In this document: one piece after another, positions 1 to 8,653 of the stretch
Position numbering within the stretch: position 1 is the stretch's first letter
Layout: each line of letters starts with the position of its first letter
Notes under the pieces: generated by a model
What the model was told of the DNA's origin: nothing
What the model saw: only the letters and a program-made list of their open reading frames with translations
Database searches by the model: none
Assembly (NCBI RefSeq): GCF_000238095.2
Contig: NZ_JH815225.1
Span: 1,527,160-1,591,159 of the forward strand
DNA: 64,000 nucleotides
Source of the DNA: Peptoanaerobacter stomatis
GTDB taxonomy: Bacteria > Bacillota > Clostridia > Peptostreptococcales > Filifactoraceae
Direction of reading: 5' to 3'
Program-made: the position numbers and the translations under genes

Positions 1-199
1 TAATATATGCTTCTACTTGCTTCGAATAATTTAATCCCATTTCTCCAAGAAGCCACAAGATTTTTGCTTTTACAATAACAGAATGATTTTCATTTAGTTT
101 ATTTGCAACATCATCAATCACTTCTCCCCAGTTTTCTTTGGTTTTTGTTATTTCTCTTAATTCCTTCAGGATTTCTTTATCCTCATTTTTATTTGCCAT
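1..199 (-). CDS. HEAT-like repeat protein, N-terminal part (cut by window edge)
   Basis: Open reading frame starting at the ATG read leftward from 199 and running off the window at position 1, so only about 66 N-terminal residues are visible. The start has a good site (GAGGA) inside the end of the preceding padR gene, only 3 bases away, so the two genes are almost certainly co-transcribed and translationally coupled. The visible part is charged and helical, with a segment VKAKILWLLGEMG that looks like one HEAT-type helix pair. Family assignment is an inference from this helix pattern; the rest of the protein lies outside. Confidence 0.55.
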   Translation of the reverse strand, partial: MANKNEDKEILKELREITKTKENWGEVIDDVANKLNENHSVIVKAKILWLLGEMGLNYSKQVEAYI

Positions 200-202
200 T
201 TT

Positions 203-727
203 TTATTCCTCTAAATACAATTCTCTAAAGTTCTCAATCCACTTATTCAATGCTTCTGATAATAATACTTGTTGTTTTAGAATAGTCTTGCCCGTAAATG
301 GAATATCTGTCCTCTCTTCCTCCAACCCTGATACCGCTTTTTGAAATTCCCTGATTTGACACTCGATATTTTCTGTCAGTTCCTTTCGTTCAAACGGAGA
401 TACCATTTCCAAATTGATGATGACAGCATTAAAATCCAAAAATATATTTATCATTTGAGCAGAAATTTTTTTCATCAGCTCAAGAAAATATTTATTTCCT
501 TTCTCTGTGATATGATAGATCGACTTTTCAGGCATATTCCCCTCTTTTGACACATTTCCCTTGATATATCCTTTTTCCTCCAACTGAACAACTTTCTTAT
601 AAATGGATGGGGTACTTACTTTGATCCATTTAGAAATATTTCGATACTCAACATTTTTTTGTAAATCATAAGCACTTTGTTCTTTTTCTTTAATCATTCC
701 TAAAACAATCAAATCTATTGCTGACAT
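203..727 (-). CDS. PadR family transcriptional regulator
   Basis: 174-residue PadR-type repressor. The N-terminal winged helix (about residues 1-85) shows the family pattern: a first helix opening IDLIVLGMI, a recognition region STPSIYKKVVQLEEKGYI and a wing ending YHITEKG. The C-terminal half (about 90-174) is the helical dimerisation domain of the longer PadR subfamily. The start ATG has TGGAGGAG directly upstream. A consensus promoter overlapped by an inverted repeat lies immediately in front, so autoregulation is likely. The gene heads a short operon with the HEAT-like gene at the window edge. The ligand is unknown. Confidence 0.9.
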   Translation of the reverse strand: MSAIDLIVLGMIKEKEQSAYDLQKNVEYRNISKWIKVSTPSIYKKVVQLEEKGYIKGNVSKEGNMPEKSIYHITEKGNKYFLELMKKISAQMINIFLDFNAVIINLEMVSPFERKELTENIECQIREFQKAVSGLEEERTDIPFTGKTILKQQVLLSEALNKWIENFRELYLEE

Positions 728-746
728 ATTTTCTCCTCCAAAAAAA

Positions 747-784
747 GACCACTATAAATTATATCACTATATTTTATAGTAGTC
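747..784. promoter_or_regulatory. Inverted-repeat operator overlapping the padR promoter
   Basis: GACCACTATAAA (747-758) and TTTATAGTAGTC (773-784) form an inverted repeat matching at 11 of 12 positions with a 14-base centre. It covers the -10 region and most of the -35 region, where a bound PadR dimer would block RNA polymerase. Binding by PadR is an inference from position. Confidence 0.7.
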
Positions 785-786
785 AA
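758..786 (-). promoter_or_regulatory. Sigma-A type promoter of the padR operon
   Basis: Read on the minus strand: TTGACT (786-781), a 17-base spacer, then TATAAT (763-758), about 30 bases before the padR start codon. This is near-perfect vegetative consensus spacing. Confidence 0.85.
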
Positions 787-837
787 TGAGAGGAAACATC
801 TATGCAGGACAATTTTTTGCTATCCTCTTATATTCAT

Positions 838-1248
838 TTAGTGGTATTCCGCTTTTTTCAGCGTTTTAAGTTTCTCCTGTTTGAGTTGCTCCCTCTTCTC
901 CTTATATCTTTCCTCATATTCTTTTTGCTTGCCGTTTGCTTTACGCTTGAGGTAGTTTTGATGAAGCCTGTCTTTTCTTTCTCGTTCTTTTTCTTCCTCC
1001 TCTGTTAATTTCTGCTTTTCTTCTTCATATAATTCTTCTTTTGGCGGTTCATAGTTGCCGATAAAGTTGAAGTAGATTTCTACTTTCTGATTGGCGGTTT
1101 GACTGCCTTTTCGATCTAGTTCGTGTACTAAGATTTTTTCTACAAACCCATTGATGGTCGGTCTCAGTTCGTCAAAGTTATCATACTTCCGCTTTTCCTC
1201 TGCGAATGGATGTACAAAGTACCTCAAAAGGCACTTTAGTATAGACAC
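838..1248 (-). pseudogene. C-terminal remnant of a large serine recombinase (DUF4368-like)
   Basis: The 136-residue frame matches the C-terminal end of large serine recombinases of conjugative and mobilisable elements: FVEKILVHELDRKG followed by KVEIYFNFIGNYEPP and a highly charged E/K/R tail. The catalytic resolvase domain and zinc-ribbon region are absent. Upstream DNA (1249-1693) has no matching frame, and the first roughly 20 codons do not look like the family. It is therefore the stub of a larger gene left after element loss, probably not functional. Orientation is the same as padR. The family call rests on recalled sequence patterns. Confidence 0.7.
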
Positions 1249-1693
1249 TGTAATTATTATATAAAATAAACAAAGAATGGAAAATTAACTCATCTGTTCA
1301 AATCGTTATTTTAATGGTATTATATTATTTAATACAAAACCAAATTAAATATAAGAAAATAGAAAAAGTTTTAATGAAATAAAAATTAAGCTTACCATAA
1401 TATATTTTTCTATAATTTTAATATGAATATCATTATAAAAATATATAAGTTAAGGCTATGAAATATGTTAAGCTTGTAGCTTATATAATCAAGCACTTTT
1501 TAGGTGTTTGCTTTAAATTTTTTCTCTAATATTTTCTTTACTTACATATATAAAGGTTTAATCAGTTATATATTTATTTTACGATTTCACTACTTCTTGG
1601 AATACAACATTTATTATAGCGTTATCAACTTATGTATTTATTTTATGGTTTTCACTGTAATTTTATAAAATAATTAAATTTTTAGGAGATACT
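1249..1693. other. AT-rich intergenic region
   Basis: 445 bases with no credible gene, RNA structure or terminator. It separates the recombinase stub from the reductase gene and must contain the latter's promoter, but I cannot pick one with confidence. Confidence 0.5.
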
Positions 1694-2428
1694 ATGGCAA
1701 AATCAGTATTAATTACAGGCGGCTCTCGAGGTATAGGCTACGAAACCGCACTGCTATTCGCACAAAACGGCTATGATGTCGGTTTCACATACTTAAAAAG
1801 CGATGACGGTGCAAACAAGCTTAAAAATAAAATAGAAAATATGGGACAACAATGCTTTCCATACAAATCGGACGTATCCGACTTCAATAAAATGCAAAAA
1901 GTATTTGAAGACTTTATAAGATGTAACAAACATATAGACGCTTTAATATGCAATGCCGCGGTATCTCCTTACGGTACGATAACTGATATGAGTTTTGACG
2001 AAATAAAAACTGCTTTTGACATAAATGTTTTAGGTGTCATAAATACTTGCAAATTAGCAGCTCCTTATATGGTTTCTCAAAAATATGGTAGCATAGTAAC
2101 ACTGTCATCTATATGGGGGATTACAGGTTCATCTTGCGAAACTATATATTCTGCAACAAAAGGTGCTATAATATCATTTTCAAAAGCTCTTGCAAAGGAG
2201 CTCGGACCAAGCAATATAAGAGTGAACATTGTAGCTCCGGGTGTGGTTATGACAGATATGATGAGCGATTTCAGCGATGACGATATTAACGCTCTTAAAG
2301 AAATATCCGCTTTGAATAAAGTATCTTATCCTCAGGAAATTGCAAAAACCATTTTATTTTTATGCAGTGAAGATACCTCGTCATACACAGGACAAGTTTT
2401 AAGCCCGAACTGCGGAATACTTATATAG
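1694..2428 (+). CDS. ymfI: Short-chain dehydrogenase/reductase, probable EF-P 5-aminopentanone reductase (YmfI-like)
   Basis: 244-residue classical SDR. NAD(P) motif TGGSRGIG is at residues 8-15, the NAA motif at 87-89, the catalytic Ser at about 139, and Tyr152/Lys156 in YSATK. The stretch SSIWGITGSSCE just before the catalytic Tyr resembles the WG-x-x-G-A/S-SCE signature I recall for EF-P 5-aminopentanone reductases rather than generic FabG. The nearby M16 pair YfmF/YfmH (4680-7376) belongs to the same modification pathway in Bacillus, which strengthens the call. Generic 3-oxoacyl-ACP reductase remains the alternative. GGAG lies 5 bases before the ATG. Confidence 0.7.
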   Translation: MAKSVLITGGSRGIGYETALLFAQNGYDVGFTYLKSDDGANKLKNKIENMGQQCFPYKSDVSDFNKMQKVFEDFIRCNKHIDALICNAAVSPYGTITDMSFDEIKTAFDINVLGVINTCKLAAPYMVSQKYGSIVTLSSIWGITGSSCETIYSATKGAIISFSKALAKELGPSNIRVNIVAPGVVMTDMMSDFSDDDINALKEISALNKVSYPQEIAKTILFLCSEDTSSYTGQVLSPNCGILI

Positions 2429-2857
2429 TTTGCAATCAATGCCGAAAGCTTTTATACTTTAAACTGATTGAAACTGTATCACAAACATATCTTTATTACA
2501 CTTTTTTCAAAACAACAAATATACAATACCTGAACCTGTTTAAAATAATATAATGTAAAATAATATTTAAATAATACTATTATCCTATAAAATATGAACA
2601 CCATAATGATTTATTATATTCATATTATATTCATATTTTATTAATAATCACTCTGTTATATTAAATTATTTTTTGTTAAAATATACGCTTTTATGGTATA
2701 ATATATAAAAACTGTTACATATTTTTTAGTTTTATAAATTACATACTTAATTTTTTATATAGTTACCTGATTAAGCAATGGCTAATTATTTATATATATT
2801 TATAAATAACATAAATGCCTATTTTTTAGTCGGTATCAGCTATGACTTGGAGGAATT
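2429..2857. other. Intergenic region and leader of cysS
   Basis: 429 AT-rich bases. It holds a probable cysS promoter (2673-2702) and a leader of about 150 bases. I looked for a T-box (the AGGGTGG core and specifier stem) and did not find one. Confidence 0.5.
2673..2702 (+). promoter_or_regulatory. Probable promoter of cysS
   Basis: TTGTTA (2673-2678), an 18-base spacer, then TATAAT (2697-2702). It is the best match to a vegetative promoter in the gap and would give a leader of about 150 nucleotides. Confidence 0.55.
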
Positions 2858-4258
2858 ATGAAAATCTATAACACTATGAGTTCACAAAAAGAAGAATTCA
2901 AAGAACTTGAAAAAGGCAAGGTTAAGATGTACTCTTGCGGACCTACAGTCTACAACTATTTTCATATAGGAAACGCAAGACCTTTCATAGTTTTTGATAC
3001 ACTCAGAAATTATTTGGAATATATCGGATATGAAGTTACTTTTGTGCAAAATTTTACAGATGTCGATGATAAAATAATTATCAAGGCTAACGAAGAAGGT
3101 ATAACTCCTATACAGTTAGCGGACAAATATATAGAAGAGTATTTCAAAGATGCAAAAGCAATCGGAATAAGAAAAGCAACCGTCCATCCACGAGTTACAG
3201 AAAACATAAAAGAGATAATTGATTTCATACAAGATTTGATAGATAAAGGTTTCGCATATGTACTTGGCAATGATGTTTATTTTGAAGTAAAAAAATTCAA
3301 AGAATACGGTAAGCTATCACACAAAAATATAGACGATTTGCTATCAGGCGCAAGAATAGAGATAAACGATGAAAAAAGAGCTCCTATAGATTTTGCTCTT
3401 TGGAAAGGTAAAAAAGAGGGAGAAATAGGTTGGGATTCACCTTGGGGACAAGGTCGCCCGGGTTGGCATATAGAATGCTCTGTTATGAGTAACAAATACT
3501 TGGGAGAAAGTATAGATATACACTCCGGAGGTCAAGATTTAATCTTCCCTCATCACGAAAACGAAATAGCACAAAGTGAGGCACGCTCATCACACACATT
3601 TGCAAATTACTGGATGCACAACGGTTATATAAATGTTGACAACGAAAAAATGAGTAAATCTCTTGGAAATTTCTTTACAGTTAGAGATGTATTAAAAGAA
3701 TTTGACGGAGATACACTTAGATTCTTCATGTTGTCCGCACATTACAGAAGCCCGATAAATTACAGTAAAGATATGCTTAATCAAGCCAAAAACTCATTGG
3801 AAAGAATAAAAAATTGCAAAAATAATCTGAACTTTATTCTTACAAAAATAGATAAAACTGATATGAGCGAGCAGGAAAAAGAAAATGTAGTATATTTGCA
3901 AGAATGCAAGACAAATTTCATAGATAAGATGAATGACGATTTAAACACAGCAGATGCTATAACTGCTATATTTGATCTCGTAAAATTTGCAAATACGAAT
4001 GTAAGTATAGATTCATCAAAAGTATTCGTACAACAAACTCTTGATATGTTAAACGAGCTTACAGGTGTACTCAACATAGCTATGGACAAAACAGATGAAG
4101 ATGTCGATGTCGCAAAAATAGAAGAATTGATAGAACAAAGAAATATTGCAAAAAAATCAAAAGATTTTGCAAAAGCCGATGAAATAAGAGATGAACTTAA
4201 ACAAATGGGTATAGAAATAAAAGACACAAGACAGGGGGTACAATGGTCGAGAATATAG
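2858..4258 (+). CDS. cysS: Cysteinyl-tRNA synthetase
   Basis: 466-residue class I synthetase that charges tRNA-Cys. HIGH-type motif FHIGNA is at residues 35-40 and KMSKS at 264-268. Likely zinc ligands are Cys27, Cys207, His232 and Glu236 (contexts YSCGPT, HIECS, FPHHENE). The C-terminal helical anticodon-binding region has the usual DDLNTADA motif. Length is normal. GGAGG precedes the ATG. The stop overlaps the start of mrnC by 16 bases, the same cysS-mrnC pairing found in many Firmicutes. Confidence 0.98.
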   Translation: MKIYNTMSSQKEEFKELEKGKVKMYSCGPTVYNYFHIGNARPFIVFDTLRNYLEYIGYEVTFVQNFTDVDDKIIIKANEEGITPIQLADKYIEEYFKDAKAIGIRKATVHPRVTENIKEIIDFIQDLIDKGFAYVLGNDVYFEVKKFKEYGKLSHKNIDDLLSGARIEINDEKRAPIDFALWKGKKEGEIGWDSPWGQGRPGWHIECSVMSNKYLGESIDIHSGGQDLIFPHHENEIAQSEARSSHTFANYWMHNGYINVDNEKMSKSLGNFFTVRDVLKEFDGDTLRFFMLSAHYRSPINYSKDMLNQAKNSLERIKNCKNNLNFILTKIDKTDMSEQEKENVVYLQECKTNFIDKMNDDLNTADAITAIFDLVKFANTNVSIDSSKVFVQQTLDMLNELTGVLNIAMDKTDEDVDVAKIEELIEQRNIAKKSKDFAKADEIRDELKQMGIEIKDTRQGVQWSRI

Positions 4259-4650
4259 GAGACCTTGCATTATCTCAAGATGATGTAAACTGTATCAATA
4301 CGCTTGCACTTGCATATATAGGCGACTGCATATGGGAAATATATGTCAGAAATTATGTACTTGCAAAAAATAAATTTTCAAAAGTAAATAAACTGCATCT
4401 ACTCTCAACAAAATACGTCAAAGCCAAAGCACAAGCAGATATGGTAAAAACTCTCAAAGAAAACAACATAATTGATGAAAATATGTGGGATATTGTGCTG
4501 AGAGGTAGAAACTCAGCCACAAATCCTCCAAAAAATGCCAATGTTCAGGAATATAACTATGCCACAGGTTTTGAGGCACTTATAGGTTATCTGTATATAA
4601 AGAAAAACTATTCAAAATTGGATGAAATAGCACAATTTTGTTTAAAATAA
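4243..4650 (+). CDS. mrnC: Mini-ribonuclease III
   Basis: 135-residue RNase III-like endonuclease lacking the double-stranded RNA-binding domain, which matures 23S rRNA precursors. It shows the family signatures LAYIGDCIWEIYVR near the N-terminus, RGRNS in the middle and the acidic motif GFEALIGYLY near the end. It starts inside cysS, with GGGGG 5 bases upstream of the ATG, so translation is coupled. The next gene begins 29 bases after its stop. Confidence 0.95.
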   Translation: MVENIGDLALSQDDVNCINTLALAYIGDCIWEIYVRNYVLAKNKFSKVNKLHLLSTKYVKAKAQADMVKTLKENNIIDENMWDIVLRGRNSATNPPKNANVQEYNYATGFEALIGYLYIKKNYSKLDEIAQFCLK

Positions 4651-4679
4651 TCTGAACCTTTAATTTCAAGGAGAACAAT

Positions 4680-5939
4680 TTGAACAATCTATATAAATAT
4701 AAAATCAATGACAACGTAAATATGATGTATATTGAAAACGACAAATTCAAAACCAATGTCGTAACAGTATACTTCAAAAGATCCTTAAAAAGAGAGGAAG
4801 TTACAAAAAATTCATTGCTTCCTTATGTCTTAAAATCATCTACAAAAACTTACAAGACACCATTAGAGCTTGATATTAAAATGCAGGAATTATACTCCAG
4901 CAGTGTATCCGCTTCGGTTGAAAAAATAGGCGAAAAACATATAATATCATTCACTCTGTCTTTGGTATCAGACAGATTTTTACCGGAGAACATAACACAA
5001 GACGCTTTAGAATTATTAAAAGAAATCATATTTATGCCAAACGTTGAAAATGAGAGTTTTATCAAACAGTATGTGGATATAGAAAAACAAGTCTTATCAG
5101 AAGATATAAAGGCTGAAATAAATAGCAAGGGAAAATATGCTTTTAATAAAGCTACTGAGCTTATGTTTGAAGATGAACCTTTTTCTATAAGGCAAGACGG
5201 ATATTTACAAGATCTTGACAGTATAGACGAAAAAAATCTGTACGAATACTATCAAGAATTTATAAAAACATCTCCAATAGACATTGTAATCGCCGGTCAG
5301 TTCGAAAAAGACAAGGTGATAAGCTATATAAAAGAGATATTTGATATAAAAATTAACCCAGTCGTAATAGAAAAGGAAAAAATACACCAAAAGAAAGAAT
5401 TCAAACAAAAAGAAGAAAAAATGGACATCACTCAAGGTAAATTGGTACTGGGCTATACATTTGGAATATCTCCAAAAGATGAAGATTACTACAATTTTGT
5501 GACATACGTAAACATTTTAGGCGGAGGTGCTTTTTCCAAACTGTTTGCAAACGTCAGAGAAAAACACTCTTTATGTTACTCCATAGCTTCAACCTTACAA
5601 AAAGTAAAAGGCACTATGATGATAACTGCCGGAATAGAACCCGAAAATAAACAAAAGACAATAAATCTAATAAATGAACAGATAGAAGATATGAAAAACG
5701 GTAGAATTACCGATATAGAGCTTGATAGTGCAAAAAGACATTATATACACGCACTTACTACACTTACAGACTCTCTTGCCGCACTTGGAGATTTTTACTA
5801 TGCACAAAGTCTATCAGACACACCTCGAACAATAGATGAAATAATAGCGATAATTGAACGTGTAGGCAAAGATGATATTCAAAAGGTAGCACAAAAATGC
5901 CAAAGCGAATTAGAATATTTCTTGACTAAAAATGAATAA
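4680..5939 (+). CDS. yfmF: M16 peptidase-like protein YfmF (EF-P modification-associated, inactive partner)
   Basis: 419-residue M16-fold protein without the HxxEH zinc motif, so it is the non-catalytic half of a two-subunit pair whose active half is the gene at 6087. The M16 C-terminal half is recognisable in LGGGAFSKLFANVREKHSL and the R/Y loop that follows. Translation starts at a TTG with AAGGAG six bases before it; no in-frame ATG has a comparable site. In Bacillus the homologues are associated with 5-aminopentanol modification of elongation factor P. It lies just behind cysS-mrnC and probably shares their transcript. Confidence 0.85.
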   Translation: MNNLYKYKINDNVNMMYIENDKFKTNVVTVYFKRSLKREEVTKNSLLPYVLKSSTKTYKTPLELDIKMQELYSSSVSASVEKIGEKHIISFTLSLVSDRFLPENITQDALELLKEIIFMPNVENESFIKQYVDIEKQVLSEDIKAEINSKGKYAFNKATELMFEDEPFSIRQDGYLQDLDSIDEKNLYEYYQEFIKTSPIDIVIAGQFEKDKVISYIKEIFDIKINPVVIEKEKIHQKKEFKQKEEKMDITQGKLVLGYTFGISPKDEDYYNFVTYVNILGGGAFSKLFANVREKHSLCYSIASTLQKVKGTMMITAGIEPENKQKTINLINEQIEDMKNGRITDIELDSAKRHYIHALTTLTDSLAALGDFYYAQSLSDTPRTIDEIIAIIERVGKDDIQKVAQKCQSELEYFLTKNE

Positions 5940-5965
5940 ATCAAATACCGACCTTATATTATAGT

Positions 5966-5981
5966 CTGATTAAAAAATCAG
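5966..5981. other. Small hairpin between yfmF and yfmH
   Basis: CTGATT (5966-5971), loop AAAA, AATCAG (5976-5981), flanked by AT-rich arms that extend the pairing imperfectly. There is no uridine tract, so I do not call it a terminator; it could be an RNA stability or processing element. Confidence 0.35.
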
Positions 5982-6086
5982 CTTAATATTATATATTATT
6001 AAATAAAACTAACATCAATTTATAATGTTTTATTGCGATATATTATATTTTAAATAGATATCGGTATTAACTATAACGGAGAAAAT

Positions 6087-7376
6087 ATGTTTTACGAAAA
6101 TAAAATTTTAAACGAAAAAATATATGCTGAAAAACTTCCAAACAATCTGCAAGTATTCATAATGAAAAAGGAAGGTTTTAGCAAAAAATACGCCGTATTT
6201 GCAACTGATTACGGCTCAAATGACCTTGAATTTATAAGTCCTCACACAAAAAAACAAATCAGAGTAAACGAAGGAATTGCACACTTTTTAGAGCATAAAA
6301 TGTTTGAAATGCCGGATAACAGCAACGCATTTGACGAGTTTTCAAAATACGGTGCAGATGCCAATGCATACACCAACTTCAATATGACAGCCTACTTATT
6401 TTCGGCAACTCAAGGTTTTAAAGAATCTTTAAAGCACCTCATACACTACGTACAAACTCCTCATTTTACAGATGAAAACATAGAAAAAGAAAAAGGTATA
6501 ATAGCGCAAGAAATCAAAATGTATGACGACAATCCCGACTGGCAATTATTTTTTAATTGTCTCAAAGCTATGTACAAAACTCACCCTAACTCAATAGACA
6601 TAGCAGGTACTGTTGAAAGCATCTACAAGATAACTCCACAAGAATTGTATGATTGCTATAATTCATTTTATTCTCCGTCCAATATGGCTTTATTTGTCGT
6701 AGGTGATGTAGATATTCAAGAAACTATGAAAATCATCAAAGATACCGTAAAAGATACAAATATGTTTGAGGGTGAAATCACAAGAATACAAGTACAAGAA
6801 ACAGATGAAACAGCTAAAAAAGAGATACAAAAAGAATTGGAAGTATCAATACCTATGTTTTGCATAGGATACAAAGAAAAAAATGACACTATAAACGAAG
6901 ATTATCCTCGCATAAAAAAAGATATAGAAATGGACATAATAAATCAGCTCATATTTAAAAAAGGCTCCAAATTGCACGATAAATTATATAACAGCTCACT
7001 TATATTCTCACAATTATCTGCCAATTACACATCAGCCAAAGACTACGGTTATATAACAATAGAAGGCGAAAGCAAAGATATAGAAAATACAAAAAATTTA
7101 ATAATTGAAGAGATAGAAAATTTTAAAAAATATGGAGCGGAAAAAGAACAATTCGAAAGAGTAAAAAAACAAAAATTAGGCTCTTTTATAAAAACTTTCG
7201 ACTCAGTGGAAAGTTTGGCAAACATATATCTGTCACTATACTTTAAAGATGAAAATCTTTTAGAATATTACGACTACTTGAACGAGCTTAAAATAGAAGA
7301 CATAAATTCAAGACTTATAAAGATGTTTGACAAAAATCAAATGGTAATATCCATAATAAATCCAAAGACGGCATAA
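6087..7376 (+). CDS. yfmH: M16 zinc peptidase YfmH (EF-P modification-associated)
   Basis: 429-residue M16 metallopeptidase. The inverted zinc motif HFLEH (HxxEH) lies at about residues 67-71, and the downstream acidic ligand is within EKGIIAQEIKMYDDNP. The second M16 domain follows. It is the catalytic partner of YfmF encoded 147 bases upstream. NCBI names this pair for its link to EF-P 5-aminopentanol modification; the real peptidase substrate is not established. CGGAGA precedes the ATG. Confidence 0.88.
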   Translation: MFYENKILNEKIYAEKLPNNLQVFIMKKEGFSKKYAVFATDYGSNDLEFISPHTKKQIRVNEGIAHFLEHKMFEMPDNSNAFDEFSKYGADANAYTNFNMTAYLFSATQGFKESLKHLIHYVQTPHFTDENIEKEKGIIAQEIKMYDDNPDWQLFFNCLKAMYKTHPNSIDIAGTVESIYKITPQELYDCYNSFYSPSNMALFVVGDVDIQETMKIIKDTVKDTNMFEGEITRIQVQETDETAKKEIQKELEVSIPMFCIGYKEKNDTINEDYPRIKKDIEMDIINQLIFKKGSKLHDKLYNSSLIFSQLSANYTSAKDYGYITIEGESKDIENTKNLIIEEIENFKKYGAEKEQFERVKKQKLGSFIKTFDSVESLANIYLSLYFKDENLLEYYDYLNELKIEDINSRLIKMFDKNQMVISIINPKTA

Positions 7377-7428
7377 TTGTAGAGCATTAGGTTTTTCAAA
7401 TTTAATTTTTAATAAAGGGGATATTGTG

Positions 7429-8334
7429 ATGAGCACAAAAAAAGAAATATTGTTGGAAACAGGTACAGGAGAAGCGGAGGTACTTGAATTTAGAGTAGGC
7501 GAAGGTGATTATGCCATAAACGTAATCAAGATAAAAGAAATATTGGAAGTAGACAACATATCACCCGTTCCAAAAGCAAATGCTTCAGTTATAGGTCTTA
7601 CGATGGTGAGAGGCGCTATAATTCCGCTTGTAGATATGAAATTTGTTTTGACAGGAGAACATACAAACAAGACAAGATTTACGACTTTGTTATGCGAATT
7701 CAACCAAAATCAAGTAGCTTTTTGCGTAGATTTTGTAAAAGGAATTCAAAGAGTGCCTTGGAAAAACATACAAAAACCGGATGCAATAATAGATGATAAA
7801 GGTTCACTCGTTATAGGAAACATAACATTCGACAACAGAATCGTAATGATGCTCGACTTTGAAAAAGTTGTATCAGATATAGCACCGGCAACCGGAATAA
7901 ACGATGAACGTATAGAAAAAATAGTAAAAAAAGACAGAAGCAACTTAAAAGTTGTACTTTCAGACGACTCTCCATTAATAAGAAAAGTATTATTTGAAGC
8001 ACTTACAAAAGCAGGCTTTTCACAACTTAGATTCTTTAATGACGGACAACAAGCATGGAATTATTTTGAAGACTTGCTTGAAAGAAAAGGCGAAAACTTT
8101 AAAGATGAAGTGGATATCCTGATAACTGACATAGAAATGCCTCAAATGGACGGACATACCCTAACAAGAAAAATAAAAGAAAATCCTGTACTGAGAAGTC
8201 TACCTGTTGTAATATTCTCATCACTTATAACTGAAACACTTAAGCACAAAGGAGAAAGTGTACATGTGGACGCTCAACTTAGCAAGCCTGAAATAGAAAA
8301 CTTGGTAGATGTAGTGGATAAACTGGTAGGATAA
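7429..8334 (+). CDS. cheV: Chemotaxis protein CheV (CheW domain plus receiver domain)
   Basis: About 301 residues. The N-terminal CheW-like domain (about 10-155) contains INVIKIKEIL and the turn MVRGAIIPLVDM. The C-terminal receiver domain (about 175-300) has the acidic pocket LSDDSP, phospho-acceptor Asp in ILITDIEMPQMDG, the conserved Ser in IFSSL and the final Lys in LSKPE. CheV couples chemoreceptors to CheA and tunes adaptation. I chose the ATG at 7429 (GGGG 8 bases upstream) over the adjoining GTG at 7426. No other chemotaxis gene is in the window. Confidence 0.93.
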   Translation: MSTKKEILLETGTGEAEVLEFRVGEGDYAINVIKIKEILEVDNISPVPKANASVIGLTMVRGAIIPLVDMKFVLTGEHTNKTRFTTLLCEFNQNQVAFCVDFVKGIQRVPWKNIQKPDAIIDDKGSLVIGNITFDNRIVMMLDFEKVVSDIAPATGINDERIEKIVKKDRSNLKVVLSDDSPLIRKVLFEALTKAGFSQLRFFNDGQQAWNYFEDLLERKGENFKDEVDILITDIEMPQMDGHTLTRKIKENPVLRSLPVVIFSSLITETLKHKGESVHVDAQLSKPEIENLVDVVDKLVG

Positions 8335-8340
8335 TCACAT

Positions 8341-8392
8341 AAAAGTAATTATGGCAAAGATTTTATACTCGCTGTAATTACTTTTATTTTTT
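8341..8392 (+). terminator. Terminator after cheV
   Basis: AAAAGTAATTA (8341-8351) pairs with TAATTACTTTT (8375-8385), an 11-bp perfect stem with a long loop, followed by ATTTTTT. Confidence 0.7.
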
Positions 8393-8535
8393 GAATAAAA
8401 TATTGCAAAAATATATATTGAACCAAAATTTAATATTATTTATACTTTGTTTTAAACCTCTTTCTTTTATTTATATTGCTTGTATTTCATCGTTATTTCA
8501 AGTAAATTTACAAGAAAGAATAATTGCAAAATATA

Positions 8536-8564
8536 TTGACTTAATTTATAAAACTTAGTATAAT
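8536..8564 (+). promoter_or_regulatory. Promoter of the 2-hydroxyacid dehydrogenase gene
   Basis: TTGACT (8536-8541), a 17-base spacer and TATAAT (8559-8564), giving a leader of roughly 85 nucleotides before the ATG at 8654. Confidence 0.8.
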
Positions 8565-8653
8565 ATGAGAAAAGGTTTTTACAATAAACATAAAATATCA
8601 TTACATAATGAGTTGTAAAATTTCTATTAAAATTTTTAAGGAGGATTTATATT

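Noticed and set aside
2703-2857. T-box riboswitch upstream of cysS
   Set aside because: The conserved AGGGTGG anti-terminator bulge and a specifier stem were not found in the leader.
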